From: Gemmatimonadota bacterium
Lineage (GTDB): Bacteria; Gemmatimonadota; Gemmatimonadetes; Gemmatimonadales; GWC2-71-9
Direction: 5' to 3'
Length of the DNA: 48,832 nt
Assembly (NCBI GenBank): GCA_025358055.1
Contig: JANYKV010000039.1
Location: forward strand, 1-48,832
Shown: positions 16,329 to 24,742 of the stretch, piece after piece
How the letters are laid out: each line of letters opens with the position of its first letter
Numbering within the stretch: the first letter of the stretch is position 1
Translations under genes and position numbers: made by a program
Notes under the pieces: generated by a model
Told to the model about the DNA's origin: nothing
What the model saw: the letters and a program-made list of their open reading frames with translations, nothing else
Databases searched by the model: none

Positions 16329-18017
16329 ATGCCCCGACTGGTCGAATGTGTTCCTAACTTCAGCGAGGGCCGTGACCCCGCCGTGATCCGGCAGATCACC
16401 GAAACGATCCAAGCCGTCGACGGCGTCACCCTCCTCAACGTCGATCCGGGGCAGGCGACAAATCGAACCGTGGTGACGATGGCGGGAACGCCAGAGGTCG
16501 TCGTCGAGGCCGCGTTCCGGGCGATCGCCCGAGCGGCGCAGCTGATCGATATGAGCAAGCACCACGGCGAGCACCCGCGGATGGGGGCAACGGATGTATG
16601 CCCGATCGTCCCGATTTCAGGTGTCACCATGGAAGAGGCCGCCACATTCGCCCAGCAGCTTGGCGCGCGGGTGGGGAAAGAGCTTGGCATTCCGGTGTAC
16701 CTGTATGAGGCGGCACAACGCAACCCGACCCGGAAAAATCTGTCGATCATCCGGTCCGGGGAGTACGAAGGCTTTTTCAAGAAAATCAAGCTGTCGGAGT
16801 GGAAACCTGATTTCGGCCCGAGCGAGTTCCCCGCGCGGACCGGCGCCACCGTGATCGGCGCCCGAGATTTCCTCGTCGCCTTCAACATCAACTTGAATAC
16901 AACCTCCACGCGTCGGGCGAACGCGGTGGCGTTTGACGTCCGCGAAGCCGGCCGGCCCAAGCGCTTGGGCGACCCTCTGACCGGGAAGATTTCGACCGAT
17001 GAAACCGGCCAACCAACCAACATTCCGGGCAGCCTCAAAGCCGTGAAAGCTATCGGCTGGTTCATCCGAGAGTATGGTATCGCCCAGGTATCGATGAACC
17101 TCACCGACCTGACGGTCACACCCGTACACGTGGCTTTTGACGAGGTCTGTCGAAAGGCCGAATCTCGCGGACTCCGGGTAACGGGGGCCGAGCTCGTCGG
17201 GCTCATACCCCTGCAAGCCATGCTGGACGCCGGACGACATTATCTCGCGAAGCAACAACGCTCGTTGGGGGTGAGCGATGCGGACTTGATCCACATCGCG
17301 GTGAAGTCGATGGGCCTAGATGAGCTGGCTCCCTTCAACCCCGGCGAACGCATCATCGAATACCGGATGGCGTATGGCCTGCCTGGACGCCTCGCGGCCA
17401 TGACGCTGGTAGGGTTCGCCGACGAGACGGCGTCAGAATCACCGGCGCCAGGCGGCGGCTCCGTCTCCGCCTATGTCGGCGCACTGGGCGTGTCCCTCGG
17501 CACTATGGTCGCCAACCTCTCGGCCCATAAGCGCGGGTGGGATCCTCGGTGGGAAGAGTTCTCCCGGGTGGCGGAGCACGGGCGCGCGATTCAAAAGCAG
17601 CTCTTGGCGCTCGTCGACGAAGACACCCATGCATTCGAGCAGGTGCTCGCCGCGCTGGGCCTACCAAGATCGACCGAGGAAGAGAAGCAGGCACGGAATG
17701 CGGCCGTCCAGGCCGCCACCCTGAATGCCGCCGAGGTGCCGCTACGAGTCGCGCGCCTCGCGTCCGAATCCTTTCCGATCATCCGCGCGATGGCGGACCA
17801 GGGCAATCCGGCCTCGGCCTCCGATGCCGGCGTCGGTGCGTTGTGCGCGCGCGCCGCGGTCCTGGGCGCGTGTCTCAATACCCGAACCAACGTCGCCGGG
17901 CTCAAAGATTCCGCACGCGGCAAACAGTTGCGGGACGAGGCCCGCGCCTTGGAGCAGTCGGCCGGCCAAATGGAACAGGATATTCTCCGGATCGTCGAAT
18001 CCAAGATCTCGAGCTAG
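16329..18017 (+). CDS. Fused glutamate formiminotransferase / formimino-THF cyclodeaminase
   Basis: A 562-residue bifunctional protein. Residues 1 to about 300 are the formiminotransferase (MPRLVECVPNFSEGRDP start, His in SKHHGEHPRMGATDVCP), which moves the formimino group from N-formimino-glutamate to tetrahydrofolate. Residues about 365-560 are the helical cyclodeaminase (SESPAPGGGSVSAYVGALG; ends in the helix with QMEQDILRIV), which then releases ammonia and gives methenyl-THF. The pair ends the histidine breakdown branch that uses folate. The order and length match the fused FTCD enzyme known from animals and several bacteria. No hut genes are next to it. No clear ribosome site precedes the ATG, which lies about 115 bases past the kinase stop. 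It feeds the same one-carbon folate pool that the GcvT-like enzyme at 7454 would. Confidence 0.95.
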   Translation: MPRLVECVPNFSEGRDPAVIRQITETIQAVDGVTLLNVDPGQATNRTVVTMAGTPEVVVEAAFRAIARAAQLIDMSKHHGEHPRMGATDVCPIVPISGVTMEEAATFAQQLGARVGKELGIPVYLYEAAQRNPTRKNLSIIRSGEYEGFFKKIKLSEWKPDFGPSEFPARTGATVIGARDFLVAFNINLNTTSTRRANAVAFDVREAGRPKRLGDPLTGKISTDETGQPTNIPGSLKAVKAIGWFIREYGIAQVSMNLTDLTVTPVHVAFDEVCRKAESRGLRVTGAELVGLIPLQAMLDAGRHYLAKQQRSLGVSDADLIHIAVKSMGLDELAPFNPGERIIEYRMAYGLPGRLAAMTLVGFADETASESPAPGGGSVSAYVGALGVSLGTMVANLSAHKRGWDPRWEEFSRVAEHGRAIQKQLLALVDEDTHAFEQVLAALGLPRSTEEEKQARNAAVQAATLNAAEVPLRVARLASESFPIIRAMADQGNPASASDAGVGALCARAAVLGACLNTRTNVAGLKDSARGKQLRDEARALEQSAGQMEQDILRIVESKISS

Positions 18018-18033
18018 CGAGGAAGTTGCCTCC

Positions 18034-18894
18034 TCAGCCGCCGGTCTCGAATCCAGGATACAAGGTCATCCCCCCATCAATGAACAGGGTGGTGCCTACG
18101 ACATAGTCTGAATCGTCCGAAGCGAGCCAGACGGCGGCGCGGCCAATTTCATTCGGCTCACCAATCCGCTTGTATGGAATGAGCCGCATGAGGTCGTTGT
18201 AGGCGTCGCGGGTCGACCAGGCATCATGATTGATCGGGGTCCGGATGGCGCCGGGCGCGATGCTATTGACCCGAATGCGTTGTTCGGCGACTTCCTGGGC
18301 GAGGCTCTTCATCATCAGCATTACACCGCCCTTGGAGGCCGCGTAGTTCACGTGTCCGGCCCAAGGGATGACTTCATGCACCGAACTCATACAGATGATC
18401 TTGCCGGCGGCCACCGACACCTCGCGCCGCACACCGCGGCGCCGAAATTCGCGCACGGCCTCACGGGCGCACAAAAACTGTCCCCGAAGGTTCACCCCAA
18501 TGACAGCGTCCCACTGATCCACCGTCATTTCGTGAAATTTCGCATCCTTCTGGATCCCCGCATTGCTCACCAAAATGTCGACGGTGCCAAATTCCTTGAT
18601 CACGCTCGCGAACATCGACTGGACCTCATCTTCCCTGCTCACATCGGCCGGCACCGCAATGGCTCGGCTTCCCCCCGCCTGGATTTCCTTGACGACCAGC
18701 TCAGCCTCCTCGGGCCGGGTGACGTAGTTGACGGCAACGTCGGCTCCCGCCGCACCCAACGCGATAGCCACGGACTTGCCAATTCCGGAGTTGGCCCCAG
18801 TGACCACCGCCGTTTGACCAACGAGGACCCGCGGGATTTTGTGCTCAGGGAGGTGAGCCTCAGGGAGGCTCTTCTCGAGGTAGTAGTCGCGCAT
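18034..18894 (-). CDS. Short-chain dehydrogenase/reductase (glucose-1-dehydrogenase-like)
   Basis: A 286-residue classical SDR with the extended start (about 25 residues, ending HKIPRVL) seen in YhdG/GDH-type members. NAD(P) site: VTGANSGIGKSVAI. The adenine-ring Asp is in VPADVSRED, followed by VSNAGIQ. The catalytic Ser is in CMSSVHE and Tyr/Lys in YAASK. The end (VVGTTLFIDGGMTLYPGF) is typical. The substrate is probably a sugar or another secondary alcohol, but SDR substrates cannot be told from sequence. AGGGG lies about five bases before the ATG. It is 80 bases downstream of the LOG-family gene on the same strand and runs tail to tail with the formiminotransferase gene. Confidence 0.93.
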   Translation of the reverse strand: MRDYYLEKSLPEAHLPEHKIPRVLVGQTAVVTGANSGIGKSVAIALGAAGADVAVNYVTRPEEAELVVKEIQAGGSRAIAVPADVSREDEVQSMFASVIKEFGTVDILVSNAGIQKDAKFHEMTVDQWDAVIGVNLRGQFLCAREAVREFRRRGVRREVSVAAGKIICMSSVHEVIPWAGHVNYAASKGGVMLMMKSLAQEVAEQRIRVNSIAPGAIRTPINHDAWSTRDAYNDLMRLIPYKRIGEPNEIGRAAVWLASDDSDYVVGTTLFIDGGMTLYPGFETGG

Positions 18895-18974
18895 GTGTGC
18901 CCCTGGTTGTTGAATTGCCGGTGGTCCTGTGGTCTGCGTCTGTAACGTGACGTGGAGGGGGAGAGTTCCCCCGC

Positions 18975-19754
18975 CTATTTCTCGCCGAGCATCCGGAGCC
19001 TTCGGGGCCGTCGAATGATTTCTGCTTGGTGCGTGACCAGAGCTTGCTCGATCGCTGACATCGCTTCGTCAACCGAATCGGTGAGAATGAAGAGCTTTGG
19101 GTCCTCCGGTCCGATCGTCCCCTGCCGCACGAGAGTTCCGGAGACGAAATCCACCATCGGCTGCCAGTAGTCCTTTCCCATCAGCACTACGGGGAAAGGA
19201 CCAATCTTCTTAGTCTGCACTAGGGTGAGTGCCTCATAGAGTTCGTCGAGCGTCCCGTACCCGCCGGGCATCACAATGAACGCGTAGCTGTATTTGACCA
19301 GCATCACCTTCCGAACAAAGAAGTACCGGAACGTGATCCAGCGGTCCAGGAAGGGGTTGGGGGCTTGCTCGACCGGGAGTCTGATGTTGCATCCGATGGA
19401 CATCCCGCCGGCTTCTTTGGCGCCACGGTTGGCGGCCTCCATTATCCCGGGACCTCCTCCGGTCATAACGGTCAGGTTGAGTTGGGCGATCCTCCGCCCG
19501 ACCTCCCGTGCGAGGGTGTAGTAAGGATGGTTTTCCCGGAAGCGCGCGGAGCCGAAGACGGTGACACAGGGTCCAACGAAGTGGAGGTTTCGAAATCCCC
19601 GAATGAACTCCGAAGCTATCCGCACCACCCGCAGGGCCTCCGCAATCCGGCTACCCGGCCCCCCAAGGAATCGCTCCACATCCGGGAAGTTGATTTGCGG
19701 AAGCCAGCGATGGTTTCCCGGGGAAACGGTGGGGTGGAAGGTATCTATAGGCAT
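18975..19754 (-). CDS. LOG-family (TIGR00730) Rossmann-fold protein
   Basis: A 259-residue protein of the lysine-decarboxylase-like/LOG family. The signature is intact: GGGPGIMEAANRGAKEAGG binds the phosphate, and PGGYGTLDELYEALTLVQTK carries the PGGxGTxxE catalytic motif. LOG proteins are phosphoribohydrolases that release a base from nucleoside 5'-monophosphates, with cytokinin precursors the known substrates; many bacterial ones have a general nucleotide-cleaning role. It is longer than the shortest LOGs because of an N-terminal arm of about 50 residues, as in the longer bacterial TIGR00730 group. The gene probably shares a transcript with the SDR gene behind it and is divergent from the lipoprotein gene at 19962. 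Confidence 0.92.
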   Translation of the reverse strand: MPIDTFHPTVSPGNHRWLPQINFPDVERFLGGPGSRIAEALRVVRIASEFIRGFRNLHFVGPCVTVFGSARFRENHPYYTLAREVGRRIAQLNLTVMTGGGPGIMEAANRGAKEAGGMSIGCNIRLPVEQAPNPFLDRWITFRYFFVRKVMLVKYSYAFIVMPGGYGTLDELYEALTLVQTKKIGPFPVVLMGKDYWQPMVDFVSGTLVRQGTIGPEDPKLFILTDSVDEAMSAIEQALVTHQAEIIRRPRRLRMLGEK

Positions 19755-19961
19755 GGTCGGAATTTACACGCATTTTCGCTTCGGGTGACGGGCCCTGCGG
19801 CTCGCCGAAAGCGTGTCGTGTGTGCAACAGCTCCAGCCACCGACGTCTTAGGTGTGAAATCAACAGCAATGCAATTAGTTTTCGGCGCTATCCCAAACAT
19901 TGGACTACCGGAAGAACGGCCTGTCGAGGGCGTCGGATCGACCCTGTTACGGAGGATACGT

Positions 19962-20900
19962 ATGCGATTCAATCGTTTGATTCTGGGTGCTCTTCTCGTG
20001 GTGGCCTGCAATACGCCGGGCGCCAAGACCACGGACACCGCGGTGCGCATTCCCACCGACTCGTCCGCCTATTTCCGGAACCAACTCCAGCAGCTGTCGG
20101 CCGTCTCGGCGGCGAAAGACAGCCTCTATCGCGACCTGGCGGAAACCACGAAGCTGATGGCCGACATCAATACCGAGTTGGCCAAGGTCAAAACTTCGAG
20201 TAAGGCGGTCACCCCGGTCGTCTCGCCGGAGTCGCCCCTGGCCGCGACCCCGAACGATCGCGCAGTCATGCTCGAGCGGGTCAAGGAACTCACCGGGCGC
20301 GTGCGCCGCAGCGAGTCCAGGCTTGCCTCGGCTTCGAAGCGGCTCAAGGTGCTTATGGGGGACAATGACAGCCTCCGAACCCAGCTAGCCGGGTTGCAGT
20401 CCACCATCGCCGATCTTCAGAAGACCATCGATACGCAGAAGGCTTCGATCGCAAGCATCGAGGGCGAGCTTTCGACGGTGAAGGCCGCTAACGCTCAGCT
20501 CGCGATGGAGAAGGGCGCGCTGACTGATACCGTTCGCTCGATGACGCTGAAGGACAACACGGTGTACTACATCGTGGGAAGCAAGAAGGAATTGGAACAA
20601 AAGGGCATCATTCGGCTCGAAGGCGGCACGCGCTTTCCGCTGATCTTCGTCCGAACCGGCGAAACCATGGTTCCCGGCGCTGATCTCAAGCCTTCTGATT
20701 TCACGCCGATCAACAAGAAGCAAGTCTCTGAGATCGCACTTCCGGATCCAGAAAAGCGCTACCGGATCGTGTCCGCCCAGAACCTCTCGTTCGTGGATAC
20801 CACGACTCGGGTGAAGGACAAATTCATGGGTAAGGTACGAATTACCTCGCCGGATGAGTTCTGGTCCACGTCCAAGTTCTTGATCGTTGTGGAGAACTAA
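19962..20900 (+). CDS. Coiled-coil lipoprotein
   Basis: A 312-residue protein. The ATG at 19962 follows GGAGG. The signal ends in a lipobox (LLVVAC, Cys16), so the mature protein is lipid-anchored. Residues from about 40 to 195 are a long helical coiled coil with heptad-like Leu, Ile and Val, broken by one Pro/Ser stretch around residue 80. A compact domain of about 115 residues follows (YYIVGSKKELEQKGIIRLEG onward) and looks beta-rich. I recognise the layout, which is common in Bacteroidota- and Gemmatimonadota-type genomes, but not a named function. A structural or sensor role in the envelope is possible. A strong terminator lies 40 bases past the stop, so it is a single-gene transcript. 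Confidence 0.85.
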   Translation: MRFNRLILGALLVVACNTPGAKTTDTAVRIPTDSSAYFRNQLQQLSAVSAAKDSLYRDLAETTKLMADINTELAKVKTSSKAVTPVVSPESPLAATPNDRAVMLERVKELTGRVRRSESRLASASKRLKVLMGDNDSLRTQLAGLQSTIADLQKTIDTQKASIASIEGELSTVKAANAQLAMEKGALTDTVRSMTLKDNTVYYIVGSKKELEQKGIIRLEGGTRFPLIFVRTGETMVPGADLKPSDFTPINKKQVSEIALPDPEKRYRIVSAQNLSFVDTTTRVKDKFMGKVRITSPDEFWSTSKFLIVVEN

Positions 20901-20939
20901 GCCCCACGCTCGTTGTAGGAATAGATAGCCGCGTTGCCC

Positions 20940-20978
20940 GAAACCCTCCGATGCTCTCGATGAGCATCGGAGGGTTTC
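20940..20978 (+). terminator. Terminator with 17-bp perfect stem
   Basis: Arms 20940-20956 and 20962-20978 pair perfectly around a five-base loop (TCGAT), one of the longest perfect stems in the window. Three T end the stem but the tail beyond is C-rich. It sits 40 bases after the coiled-coil lipoprotein stop and about 170 bases before the amidase start, so it most likely ends the lipoprotein transcript. Confidence 0.8.
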
Positions 20979-21149
20979 CGTTCCGTCCCAACGATTGACC
21001 CGCTCGGTGTCCCGGGGGCGCTCAGGCGGAACCGGAGCGAGGGCCGGGTGCCGCCGGTGGCGGCCGGCCTCGCCGCGATCCGCAGTAAGCGATAAGATTA
21101 GAGAGGCATTCCCCGACCCCATCCCCTTCCAACCCGAGAGATCATTACG

Positions 21150-22829
21150 ATGACCGACCGTGAGTCGCATGAGCGTTCGCCCGAAGGGTCCGCAAACCGA
21201 CGGGAATTTCTAAGCACCGCGGCTCTGGCCGGTTTCTTTTTCGCCAAAGGTGGATCACCTGCCCTGCGGGCAGAAGGGGGCGCCGATCTTCCCGGGCCGA
21301 GACCGACCCCGCTCCGGGTCCGCGCGTTCGACCTCGAAGAGGCGACAGTCGGGAGCATCCACGATGGGATGAAATCCGGCAAATACACGGCCCATGGTAT
21401 CACGGAACAGTACCTGACCCGGATCGAGGAACTGAACCATCAAGGTCCAGCTCTTCATGCGGTGATCGAGACCAACCCAGACGCCATGGCGATTGCCGAT
21501 GCACTCGATGCGGAGTGGAAGGCAAAGGGCCCTCGGGGGCCATTGCATGGCATCCCGGTCCTGATCAAGGACAACATCGCGACTGCGGACCGGATGACGA
21601 CTACCGCGGGATCTCTCGCTCTGGAAGGCTCCATTCCGCTTCGCGACTCCTTCGTGGCAGAGCGGCTGAGGGCGGCGGGCGCAATCATTCTGGGCAAGGC
21701 GAACCTGAGCGAATGGGCCAACTTCCGAGGCAACCACTCCTCGAGCGGCTGGAGTGGGCGTGGGGGCCAGGCGAAGAACCCCTATGCGCTCGACCGGAAT
21801 CCATGCGGATCGAGTTCCGGGTCTGGTGTGGCGGCCTCGGCGAACCTGGCCACGTTGACGATCGGCACTGAGACGGATGGCTCGATCGTCTGTCCCTCTT
21901 CGATCAACGGCGTCGTCGGCATCAAACCGACCATCGGCCTTTGGAGCCGGTCCGGCATCATTCCGATCGCGCACAGTCAGGACACGGCTGGCCCGATGTG
22001 TCGTACAGTGAGCGATGCGGCCATTCTGCTGGGAGCCGTCACCGGCGTCGATCCGCGAGATTCAGCGACCGGAGCGAGCCGAGGACACGCGAAGGGTGAC
22101 TACACTTCCTTCCTCGATCCGAACGGGCTCAAGGGGGCCCGGATCGGGGTTGCCCGCAAGGGATTTTTCGGTTCCAGCCTCGCCGCGGACCGCGTGGCCA
22201 ACGCGGCAATCGAGGCAATGAAGCAGGCCGGGGCGATCGTCGTCGACCCCGCGGATCTCGCAACCAACGGCAAGTACGGGGGCACTGAGTCCGAAGTCTT
22301 GTACTACGAGTTCAAGGCAGACCTCAACAAATACCTCGCGGAACTCGGCCCCAAAGCTCCGGTCAAATCTATGAAGGACGTCATCGAGTTCAACGAAAAG
22401 AACCACGACAGTGAGCTCAAGTTCTTTGGTCAGGAGTTGATGATTCGCTCGGAAGGGAAAGGACCGCTGACCGAAAAGAAGTATCTCGATGCGCTCGCAA
22501 AGAACCGTCGAATGGCGGGCCAGGAAGGGATCGATGCGACCATGGCCAAGTACCGGCTCGACGCGATCGTCGCCCCGACGGCCGGGCCGTCTTGGCTCAC
22601 GGACCACATCAATGGCGACCACGACATTGCGGGGAGTTCGAGCCCGGCGGCGGTCGCGGGCTATCCCAGCATCACAGTGCCGGCCGGGTTCGAATCGGGG
22701 CTTCCGATTGGGATCTCGTTCTTCGGGCGGGCGTGGAGTGAAGGGCTCTTGATCAAGCTGGCCTACGGATTTGAACAAGCGACCAAGGCGAGGAAAGCCC
22801 CGAAATTCTTGCCGAGTGCGGAAATCTAA
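21150..22829 (+). CDS. Tat-exported amidase-signature hydrolase
   Basis: A 559-residue amidase-signature enzyme. The Ser-cis-Ser-Lys triad is visible: Lys140 in IPVLIKDNIAT, the cis-Ser in CGSSSGSG (about 221-223), and the nucleophile Ser245 in ETDGSIVCPSS. The N-terminus has a twin-arginine signal (R17-R18-E-F-L followed by a hydrophobic run), so it is exported folded. GatA-type transamidases are cytoplasmic; export and the lack of gatB/gatC argue for a catabolic amidase or peptide amidase. The C-terminal part (AGYPSITVPAGFESGLPIGI) is typical. Its stop overlaps the stop of the converging NRAMP-like gene by three bases. The substrate is unknown. Confidence 0.94.
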   Translation: MTDRESHERSPEGSANRREFLSTAALAGFFFAKGGSPALRAEGGADLPGPRPTPLRVRAFDLEEATVGSIHDGMKSGKYTAHGITEQYLTRIEELNHQGPALHAVIETNPDAMAIADALDAEWKAKGPRGPLHGIPVLIKDNIATADRMTTTAGSLALEGSIPLRDSFVAERLRAAGAIILGKANLSEWANFRGNHSSSGWSGRGGQAKNPYALDRNPCGSSSGSGVAASANLATLTIGTETDGSIVCPSSINGVVGIKPTIGLWSRSGIIPIAHSQDTAGPMCRTVSDAAILLGAVTGVDPRDSATGASRGHAKGDYTSFLDPNGLKGARIGVARKGFFGSSLAADRVANAAIEAMKQAGAIVVDPADLATNGKYGGTESEVLYYEFKADLNKYLAELGPKAPVKSMKDVIEFNEKNHDSELKFFGQELMIRSEGKGPLTEKKYLDALAKNRRMAGQEGIDATMAKYRLDAIVAPTAGPSWLTDHINGDHDIAGSSSPAAVAGYPSITVPAGFESGLPIGISFFGRAWSEGLLIKLAYGFEQATKARKAPKFLPSAEI

Positions 22830-24127
22830 AATACGAACATCGCCACGGCGGCGCCGAACATGGCCACCGCCGTGGCCCCCACGGTCACCCGGCCCAAGAG
22901 CGAACTGGGCTGCCCAACCATGAGCTTAGAATCGCTCGCCGCGAGCAAAATGCCGACCAAGAGGAACGGCGCGAGCAATCCGTTCAGAATTGCGCTCCAG
23001 TAGAGGGCGCGGACCGCATTGAACTTCGAAAAATCGAGAATGACCGCAGCCCCAACCGAGAGCCCGAGCACGGTGTAGAACGAGCGGGCTCGGGCGAATT
23101 TCGCGTCGATCCCCTGCCGCCAGCCGAAAATCTCCGCGAACGCGTACGCCGAACTCCCCGCCAAGGTGGGAATCGCAAGGAGGCCCGTGCCAACCAAACC
23201 CAACGTGTACAACAGCGTAGCCAAGGGGCCGGCGAGTGGGCGGAGCGCTTCGGCGGCTTCTTTCGAAGTGGAAATCTGGGTGATGCCATGTTGGTGCAGC
23301 GTGAGACCGGTGGTGAGAATGATGAAGAACATCACCAAGTTAGAGAACAGGGTCCCCACACCGATGTCCAACTTTCGCCGTCGGACCTCCACGAGCGATG
23401 CGCCTCTCCGCTGGGACACGGTCGCGCGACCCTTGGACTTCTCTTCTTCCACCTCTTGTGACGCTTGCCAGAAAAACAGGTACGGGCTGATGGTCGTTCC
23501 CAAGATGGCGACCACGGTGGCCCAGGCCGCGCGTGAGGATGGGACTCCGGGACTGACCGCAGCCCACAATATGTGCCGCCAGTTGGGGCCGACCTCGAAC
23601 GCCGCAATGACATAGGCGAACAAGACGAGCGCTAGCCATTTCAGCACGTTGGCCAGTACGAGATACCGGAGCTGGATAGTGGCATAGGCAATTCCGACGC
23701 CGAACAGCACGACCCAGACGTGCGACTGGACGCCGGTAAGCAATTCCGCCGCATCGGCCATGCCGGCCAGATCCGCGCCGATGTTAATGGTGTTGGCGAG
23801 CAGCAGGAGGACTGCCGCGCTGACGAGAACCGGTTTGGGGAACTTTCGCCGGAGCGCACCCATGAGCCCGCGCCCCGTAACCATACCGATCCTGGCGCAC
23901 ATGGCCTGCACCGCGGCCATGAGGGGCCACGTCACCCACGCCATCCAGAGGAGTTCGGTACCAAACTGCGCCCCGGCAATCGAGTAGGTGGCGATGCCGG
24001 ACGGATCATCGTCCGCGGCCCCGGTGACGACCCCGGGCCCGAGTGAGGCCCAGAACCGCCGGACGAAACCGACTCGTGGCGCCTGGGTCTCAACCACCCA
24101 AGGTCCTCTCCCACCAATGCGCCACAC
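22826..24127 (-). CDS. NRAMP-related divalent metal transporter with non-canonical motifs
   Basis: A 433-residue, roughly 11-helix membrane protein of the NRAMP/LeuT-fold family. The helix-1 motif that is DPGN in true NRAMPs reads D-D-D-P-S-G (residues 39-44), and the helix-6 MPH motif reads I-S-P-Y (in LGTTISPYLFFWQ). The Met that selects transition metals is therefore missing. Changes of this kind mark NRAMP-related groups, some of which carry Mg rather than Mn or Fe. The loop after helix 6 is strongly charged (SQEVEEEKSKG). The ATG at 24127 lies inside the end of the preceding gene; a GTG at 24097 with AGAGGA upstream is an equally good start. Cargo is uncertain. Confidence 0.9.
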   Translation of the reverse strand: MWRIGGRGPWVVETQAPRVGFVRRFWASLGPGVVTGAADDDPSGIATYSIAGAQFGTELLWMAWVTWPLMAAVQAMCARIGMVTGRGLMGALRRKFPKPVLVSAAVLLLLANTINIGADLAGMADAAELLTGVQSHVWVVLFGVGIAYATIQLRYLVLANVLKWLALVLFAYVIAAFEVGPNWRHILWAAVSPGVPSSRAAWATVVAILGTTISPYLFFWQASQEVEEEKSKGRATVSQRRGASLVEVRRRKLDIGVGTLFSNLVMFFIILTTGLTLHQHGITQISTSKEAAEALRPLAGPLATLLYTLGLVGTGLLAIPTLAGSSAYAFAEIFGWRQGIDAKFARARSFYTVLGLSVGAAVILDFSKFNAVRALYWSAILNGLLAPFLLVGILLAASDSKLMVGQPSSLLGRVTVGATAVAMFGAAVAMFVF

Positions 24128-24725
24128 GCTGCTGGAACCGATTGAGCTCTACACCGTCGGGATGCTGCTCCTTGATCGTAACTTGGGCGCAACGGGTGCG
24201 GCCGCGGATGCGGATGAGAAACTGTCCGGGTTCGGTGGGGGCTCGCTTTCGTTTGTGGGTCAAAGAACTCATGAACTCATCGCATTCATATTGGATTTGG
24301 GTCCCGGGAGGGACCACGAGATCGATTTGCCCGAAGATGACGTTGAGGTCGAGGTCGAGATAGTCGGAGGCACACAGCGCGTCGCGAAAGTCCAGTTTGA
24401 GCTCACCCAAGACCACGAGGGCGCTCATCTGAAAGGGAACGATCCAAGGTCCCTTTCGTGTCGACGACCCCAGCACGGCGGAGATTTTGATGTACTCTGG
24501 GGCTGGGGCCAGCGCCGCCGGGCCCCGATCGGTGAGTTCGGCCGGCACCGCGGTCACCTCACCGGTTTGCAGATCCGCGATCACTGCACCGACCATCGCG
24601 GAATTGGACGCGCTCTTCACCAAGGCCAGTCGTGATTCGAATCCGTCGACGGTGATCAGGTCGCGAGCCTGAGCGACACAGAGCACCTGGATCGCATTCT
24701 TGCGCGCGGATTCGATGTCATCCAT
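24090..24725 (-). CDS. DUF1707 / LiaF-like protein
   Basis: A 211-residue soluble protein. The start at 24725 has GGAGGG six bases upstream. Residues 1 to about 50 fit the DUF1707 pattern (charged first residues, then LITVDGFESRL as in the usual GRLtldEF..R, ending VIADLQTG). Residues about 85-175 fit the cell-wall-active-antibiotics-response (LiaF C-terminal) beta fold: VLGSSTRKGPW, ALVVLGELKLDFRDA, then FGQIDLVVPPGTQI. This pairing is known, but what it senses is not; LiaF itself restrains the LiaRS two-component system. No membrane segment and no two-component genes are seen here. Its 3' end overlaps the NRAMP-like start, which suggests joint expression. Confidence 0.8.
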   Translation of the reverse strand: MDDIESARKNAIQVLCVAQARDLITVDGFESRLALVKSASNSAMVGAVIADLQTGEVTAVPAELTDRGPAALAPAPEYIKISAVLGSSTRKGPWIVPFQMSALVVLGELKLDFRDALCASDYLDLDLNVIFGQIDLVVPPGTQIQYECDEFMSSLTHKRKRAPTEPGQFLIRIRGRTRCAQVTIKEQHPDGVELNRFQQRVAHWWERTLGG

Positions 24726-24742
24726 GATCAGCCCTCCGGGGC

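Noticed and set aside
20978-21149. Promoter-like GATAAGATT ahead of the amidase.
   Set aside because: The -10 match is poor and no -35 is visible, so I did not list it.
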